Assembly (NCBI RefSeq): GCF_001866655.1
Contig: NZ_MLYR01000078.1
Coordinates: forward strand, 1-43,656
Origin: Bacillus sp. MUM 116
GTDB lineage: Bacteria; Bacillota; Bacilli; Bacillales; Cytobacillaceae
Reading direction: 5' to 3'
DNA length: 43,656 nt
In this document: in pieces, positions 40,650-43,656 of the stretch
How the letters are laid out: each line of letters opens with the position of its first letter
Position numbering within the stretch: position 1 is the stretch's first letter
Notes under the pieces: model-generated
Databases searched by the model: none
What the model was told of the DNA's origin: nothing
The model's input: the letters and a program-made list of their open reading frames with translations, nothing else
Position numbers and translations under genes: made by a program

Positions 40650-41112
40650 TTTGTCGTTTTAATAGATTTCGGAAAAAATCAACCTCCTTTTAAAAACATT
40701 ACAGAAAATTCTGCACCTTAATCCTTATTTTACAGACCGGAAAATAGTATTGCATTACACAAACTGTAAAATAGTGTAAGTTAATTATTAACCATTATGT
40801 AAAATGAATTTTCTGATCGTATTGAAAATAGTAATATTGTTGATTCTGGCAGGATGAAAAGTGAACAAAAATGTGAGGGGGAATTCTTGTCTAGCTTTTT
40901 TGAATACTTACCCAATTTAACATAAACTATTTAAAAATTTTGTAAAAATTACTCGAATGTAAATTTTTTTCTTTAATAGGAGACTTAAGCTAAAGAAATA
41001 AAAAATCTTTATTTTTGCACATTTCTATTAATAGTAAACTACTAATTAATGAATTTATCTTCCCTATAAATTAAAAAAAGTTTCGACAGTATCAGAATAT
41101 TGTTGGAAAGTA

Positions 41113-41147
41113 AAAAAGTGCCTAGAATTATTTAGGTCACTTTTTAA
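41113..41147. terminator. Terminator of SF1 helicase gene
   Basis: AAAAAGTG-CCTA and TAGG-T-CACTTTTT form a near-perfect stem with one bulge and T-runs on both strands. It lies about 160 bp beyond the helicase stop on the minus strand. Confidence 0.78.
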
Positions 41148-41303
41148 AAACATTATTAATTTTCCTTCATTACCATTCCGCTTCCGTAACGGTTCGTTTT
41201 GCTGAAGTTTTACTGCAGCCTGTTAACTCCTTTGGAAAAAATTCAATTGAAACAAAATTAGCATTCCTATAAAAGACACGACTAAACAAAAATAATTTTA
41301 CAT

Positions 41304-43550
41304 TTATAATTGAACTTGAAATTGGTCCAATAAATAATTCGCAAGATTTTTGGAATCGAGACGGACAGCAACGAAAGGTGGACGAATGTCGATTCCCGCT
41401 TCCATCGGTACTCCCAACCATAAAATTCTTTCATCAATGATCAAGAAGGGGAAAGACGGGTCATTCATGAACCATTCGTCAGCGGAAAGCTCTGTCCATC
41501 GCCTTGAAGATAAAATTTTCAATTGAACGTGTTTACTTCGGGTGTTTAATTTCTTCCGCCAAAGCTCAGGCAAAACGGTATGTTTCGGTAACGAAATGAA
41601 AATGGAATAATTCGCCTTGTCGAGATCCTTAAAAATTTTTTCCAGCTTTAAAGCATGCACCCACTGCAACCTGGGAAGTTGATGCTGAATCCACTTCCCA
41701 ATCTCCCTTTGGGTAATCGTTTGATCATGATTTACCTGGTATTCGACCAATTGCCTTAAGGTCTTACCAGAATAAACATGCTTGCGGATAAACGCTTGAT
41801 TACTGACATGTATGAATTTCCCTTTTGTTCTAGTAATGGCTACATTAATCAACCGTTCACTATCTTTGCCGATTAATAGCATTCCTGCCCGTTGCATCGG
41901 CCCGCTGTCAACCGTATCAAACACCATCACATCTCTTTCGCTCCCTTGAAAGCGATGAACGGTTGCTGCGATGATATCGGCTGAGCTCCGTTCCGTTTGA
42001 TATAAATCATCTAATAGAAGCTCCATTATATTTGCCTGGGCACGGTATGGGGTCACATAGCCGATTGATTTAGCCCCGCCTAAATAGGATTCATGGATCA
42101 ACTGGAAGGATATAAATAGCTGCCATAAATTTATACGGGATTTGGAAGTCCGTTCTGTTATACAGTAAGCACCTGCATAGCTGGCATCTATCAATACAGA
42201 TGCTTTTTGCGGGAACGGTGCTTGATCAACAATTTGATTGCGGCTTTTCAGGACACTGTCATGATCCCCAACAAGCGAGTGATAAATAAACCGATTTGTA
42301 AATGCAGAAATATCAGGATGCATTCTTCTTTGTTCTTTTAATAAAAATAAATGTGGATGCAGCTGTCCATTGTTTACCAAATTAGCAACACCTGAGCGAT
42401 GAAACACATCCTCCCTTAACCATTTCTCTACTAAAGAATCACGGCTTGAGGCAATCGGGGGCAATTGTTTAAAATCGCCGCAAATAATGACGTGTTTTCC
42501 CAATGCTGCCGCAAAGGCAGCCTGTGGTACATAGGCCATGCTCGCTTCGTCCAAAATGACGACATCAAAGTCCATTTCATATATCGCAGCATCACTGGCC
42601 GCTTTTGCAAGTGTTGTACCAACAATCATTGCATCCTTTACAAACTGTAATTCTTTTTGACGAATTTTTTCCAATACCTTGGCAATCTTTGCTTCAAGCT
42701 CTAATAATTGAGCAGTATCTCTTTTACTGAATGAGTGGGCCAAGTCTTGTTTCAACATCTTCCGTTCTTCCATTAAGCCATTTTTATTTTCTGCAAGTCC
42801 AGGGTCCTGTTTTTCGATTAACTGACTGGTGGTCAGGGCATGTCCATTCGCCATGCCTTCACCAGAATGGAATCCATAGCGGAGGACATCCCCTTCTCGG
42901 AAACGCTTCATTTTAATAATAAAGCTTGAAATTTCGCTAATTAATACGTTTACAGCCTGGTTGCTGTGTGAAAGAATCAGGACTCTTTTTTTCTGAAAAT
43001 ATTTATTCGCTGCCACTCTCGCCAGTGTATAGGTCTTCCCTGTACCAGGCGGACCCCAGACAAAGGTAACGGGATTATATTTGGAGCGTAAAACCAATTC
43101 ATGAACATTACTTTTAATTTTATCGACGGGATGCTTGGCAGGCATCGAAGGATCCATTAACCTTTTTACTCTAAGGCGTTTTTGTTTGCTTTTTTTGATT
43201 TGATCCAAACGTTGAATCAGCTGTTCCAATAATTCCCACGGATCATGAAATAAAAAAGCCTCTGAAATAACTTCACCCCATGACTGTTCCAAGGCTATTA
43301 TGATTCCTCTTCCCTCTGATGATAAAATCCTTCCGTTTTGTTTTAATTCTCCCCATTCGAGTCTAATCGACGATCCAACAGGAATTTTTAATGGGTTTAA
43401 GGTATCGAAATAATAGCTAAAAGCCCTGTCATTGGTTAAAATGCGTCCATTTAAAACAATCAGCTTATTACTGCCGAACTTTTTTAAATAGTTGATTTCA
43501 TTTTGGAGTGTCTGCTGCCATTCTTTTATAACTGTTGTTGTTGAACTCAT
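41304..43550 (-). CDS. SF1 (Upf1/Dna2-type) helicase with C-terminal PLD-like region
   Basis: A 748-residue superfamily 1 helicase. Motifs in order are Walker A VWGPPGTGKTYTLARV near residue 165, Walker B DVVILDEASMAYVPQA near 335, GDFKQLPPIAS near 360, LKEQRRMHPDISAFT near 410, YVTPYRAQANI near 510, VHRFQGSERDVMVFDTV near 540 and INVAITRTKGKFIHV near 575. This is the AAA_11/AAA_12 layout. The last 130 residues (YSIFISLPKHTVLPELWRKK, LKILSSRRW, FLIIDERILWLG) look like a phospholipase D-type fold without a visible HKD motif. AAAAAGGATG precedes the ATG. A nucleic acid repair role is likely, specifics unknown. Confidence 0.88.
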   Translation of the reverse strand: MSSTTTVIKEWQQTLQNEINYLKKFGSNKLIVLNGRILTNDRAFSYYFDTLNPLKIPVGSSIRLEWGELKQNGRILSSEGRGIIIALEQSWGEVISEAFLFHDPWELLEQLIQRLDQIKKSKQKRLRVKRLMDPSMPAKHPVDKIKSNVHELVLRSKYNPVTFVWGPPGTGKTYTLARVAANKYFQKKRVLILSHSNQAVNVLISEISSFIIKMKRFREGDVLRYGFHSGEGMANGHALTTSQLIEKQDPGLAENKNGLMEERKMLKQDLAHSFSKRDTAQLLELEAKIAKVLEKIRQKELQFVKDAMIVGTTLAKAASDAAIYEMDFDVVILDEASMAYVPQAAFAAALGKHVIICGDFKQLPPIASSRDSLVEKWLREDVFHRSGVANLVNNGQLHPHLFLLKEQRRMHPDISAFTNRFIYHSLVGDHDSVLKSRNQIVDQAPFPQKASVLIDASYAGAYCITERTSKSRINLWQLFISFQLIHESYLGGAKSIGYVTPYRAQANIMELLLDDLYQTERSSADIIAATVHRFQGSERDVMVFDTVDSGPMQRAGMLLIGKDSERLINVAITRTKGKFIHVSNQAFIRKHVYSGKTLRQLVEYQVNHDQTITQREIGKWIQHQLPRLQWVHALKLEKIFKDLDKANYSIFISLPKHTVLPELWRKKLNTRSKHVQLKILSSRRWTELSADEWFMNDPSFPFLIIDERILWLGVPMEAGIDIRPPFVAVRLDSKNLANYLLDQFQVQL

Positions 43551-43656
43551 TGCTTACATCCTTTTTATATTTAACTAAAGCTATTTTCGCATAGATTGTT
43601 GTTTTTCGTAAAAGTTCATCGTCCCGTATAACTAAATGCTTCGTGGCATCTTTTCG

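Larger units (their letters stand above)
40597..41303. other. 700-bp intergenic region with operator-like motifs and a dead-end start
   Basis: No gene is supported here. It holds the preT upstream region with a cre-like site (40634-40649), TTTTACAG and CTGTAAAA as an 8-bp inverted repeat (40728-40771), TTACAC/GTGTAA (40755-40779), an orphan AAAAGGAGG on the minus strand near 40690, and on the plus strand a GAGGGGG ribosome site before a 12-codon frame (40887-40925). The helicase terminator is at its right side. Confidence 0.5.

Noticed and set aside
41170..41421. 83-codon minus-strand frame running past the helicase stop
   Set aside because: Its first half is a shifted reading of the helicase C-terminus, it has no ribosome site and its composition is not protein-like.

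Overview
The window looks like chromosome of a low-GC, spore-former-type Bacillaceae (Bacillus, Neobacillus, Mesobacillus or a relative). Supporting signs are strong AGGAGG-type ribosome sites, frequent TTG and GTG starts, sigma-A promoters, CcpA cre-like sites, a T-box in front of proBA, DUF1292, PbuO-type and PycA-type genes, and a GC-rich interspersed repeat I recall from many Bacillaceae genomes. No phage, plasmid, CRISPR array, rRNA or tRNA was seen.

Layout. (1) 1-6.5 kb: oligoendopeptidase F, an anchored GH18 protein, an OsmC plus alpha/beta-hydrolase pair, and a LigB-type dioxygenase / DoxX / esterase operon resembling quinone or electrophile detoxification sets. An XRE-cupin regulator lies divergently, with a perfect 10-bp inverted repeat between. 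(2) 7.3-9.3 kb: a short mobile-type repeat, then a TetR regulator beside an agmatinase-family gene whose promoter carries a perfect 16-bp palindrome. (3) 9.3-20 kb: a small secreted protein, aldehyde dehydrogenase, pterin carbinolamine dehydratase, a purine permease, DUF1292, and LysR - pyruvate carboxylase - MFS transporter with related upstream motifs. (4) 20-25.2 kb: a helicase with a RecB/Cas4-like nuclease domain, a 4 x 21-bp tandem repeat, and proBA under a proline T-box with a small mobile element inserted between terminator and proB. (5) 25.3-26.6 kb: an FAD oxidoreductase.

(6) 26.8-31.1 kb is the most unusual part. It is a small bacterial microcompartment (BMC) operon with two hexameric and three pentameric shell proteins, a deoxyribose-phosphate aldolase with a shell-targeting-like N-terminal helix, an RpiB-like isomerase whose usual catalytic Cys is Asp, and a SorC/DeoR-type regulator. 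I see no BMC trimer protein, PduP-type aldehyde dehydrogenase, phosphotransacylase or alcohol dehydrogenase. It also holds three tiny reading frames (about 40-65 codons), each opening with an amphipathic helix like an encapsulation peptide. One is intact, one is frameshifted and one has an in-frame TGA. The promoter carries a full-consensus cre site touching an inverted repeat.

(7) 31.3-40.6 kb: reductive pyrimidine catabolism (preT-preA-hydantoinase, class III aminotransferase, CoA-acylating semialdehyde dehydrogenase, PucR regulator). No beta-ureidopropionase is in the window. Taken together, (6) and (7) suggest catabolism of (deoxy)nucleosides: the sugar through the compartment, the base through the Pre/Hyd/aminotransferase/MmsA route. 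(8) 40.6-43.7 kb: a 700-bp regulatory gap and an SF1 helicase.

Three copies of a MITE-like element (183, 76 and 55 bp) share GGCTSTGTTAAA terminal inverted repeats. Two are flanked by perfect 8-bp target duplications, and all three sit against the T-run of a transcription terminator.
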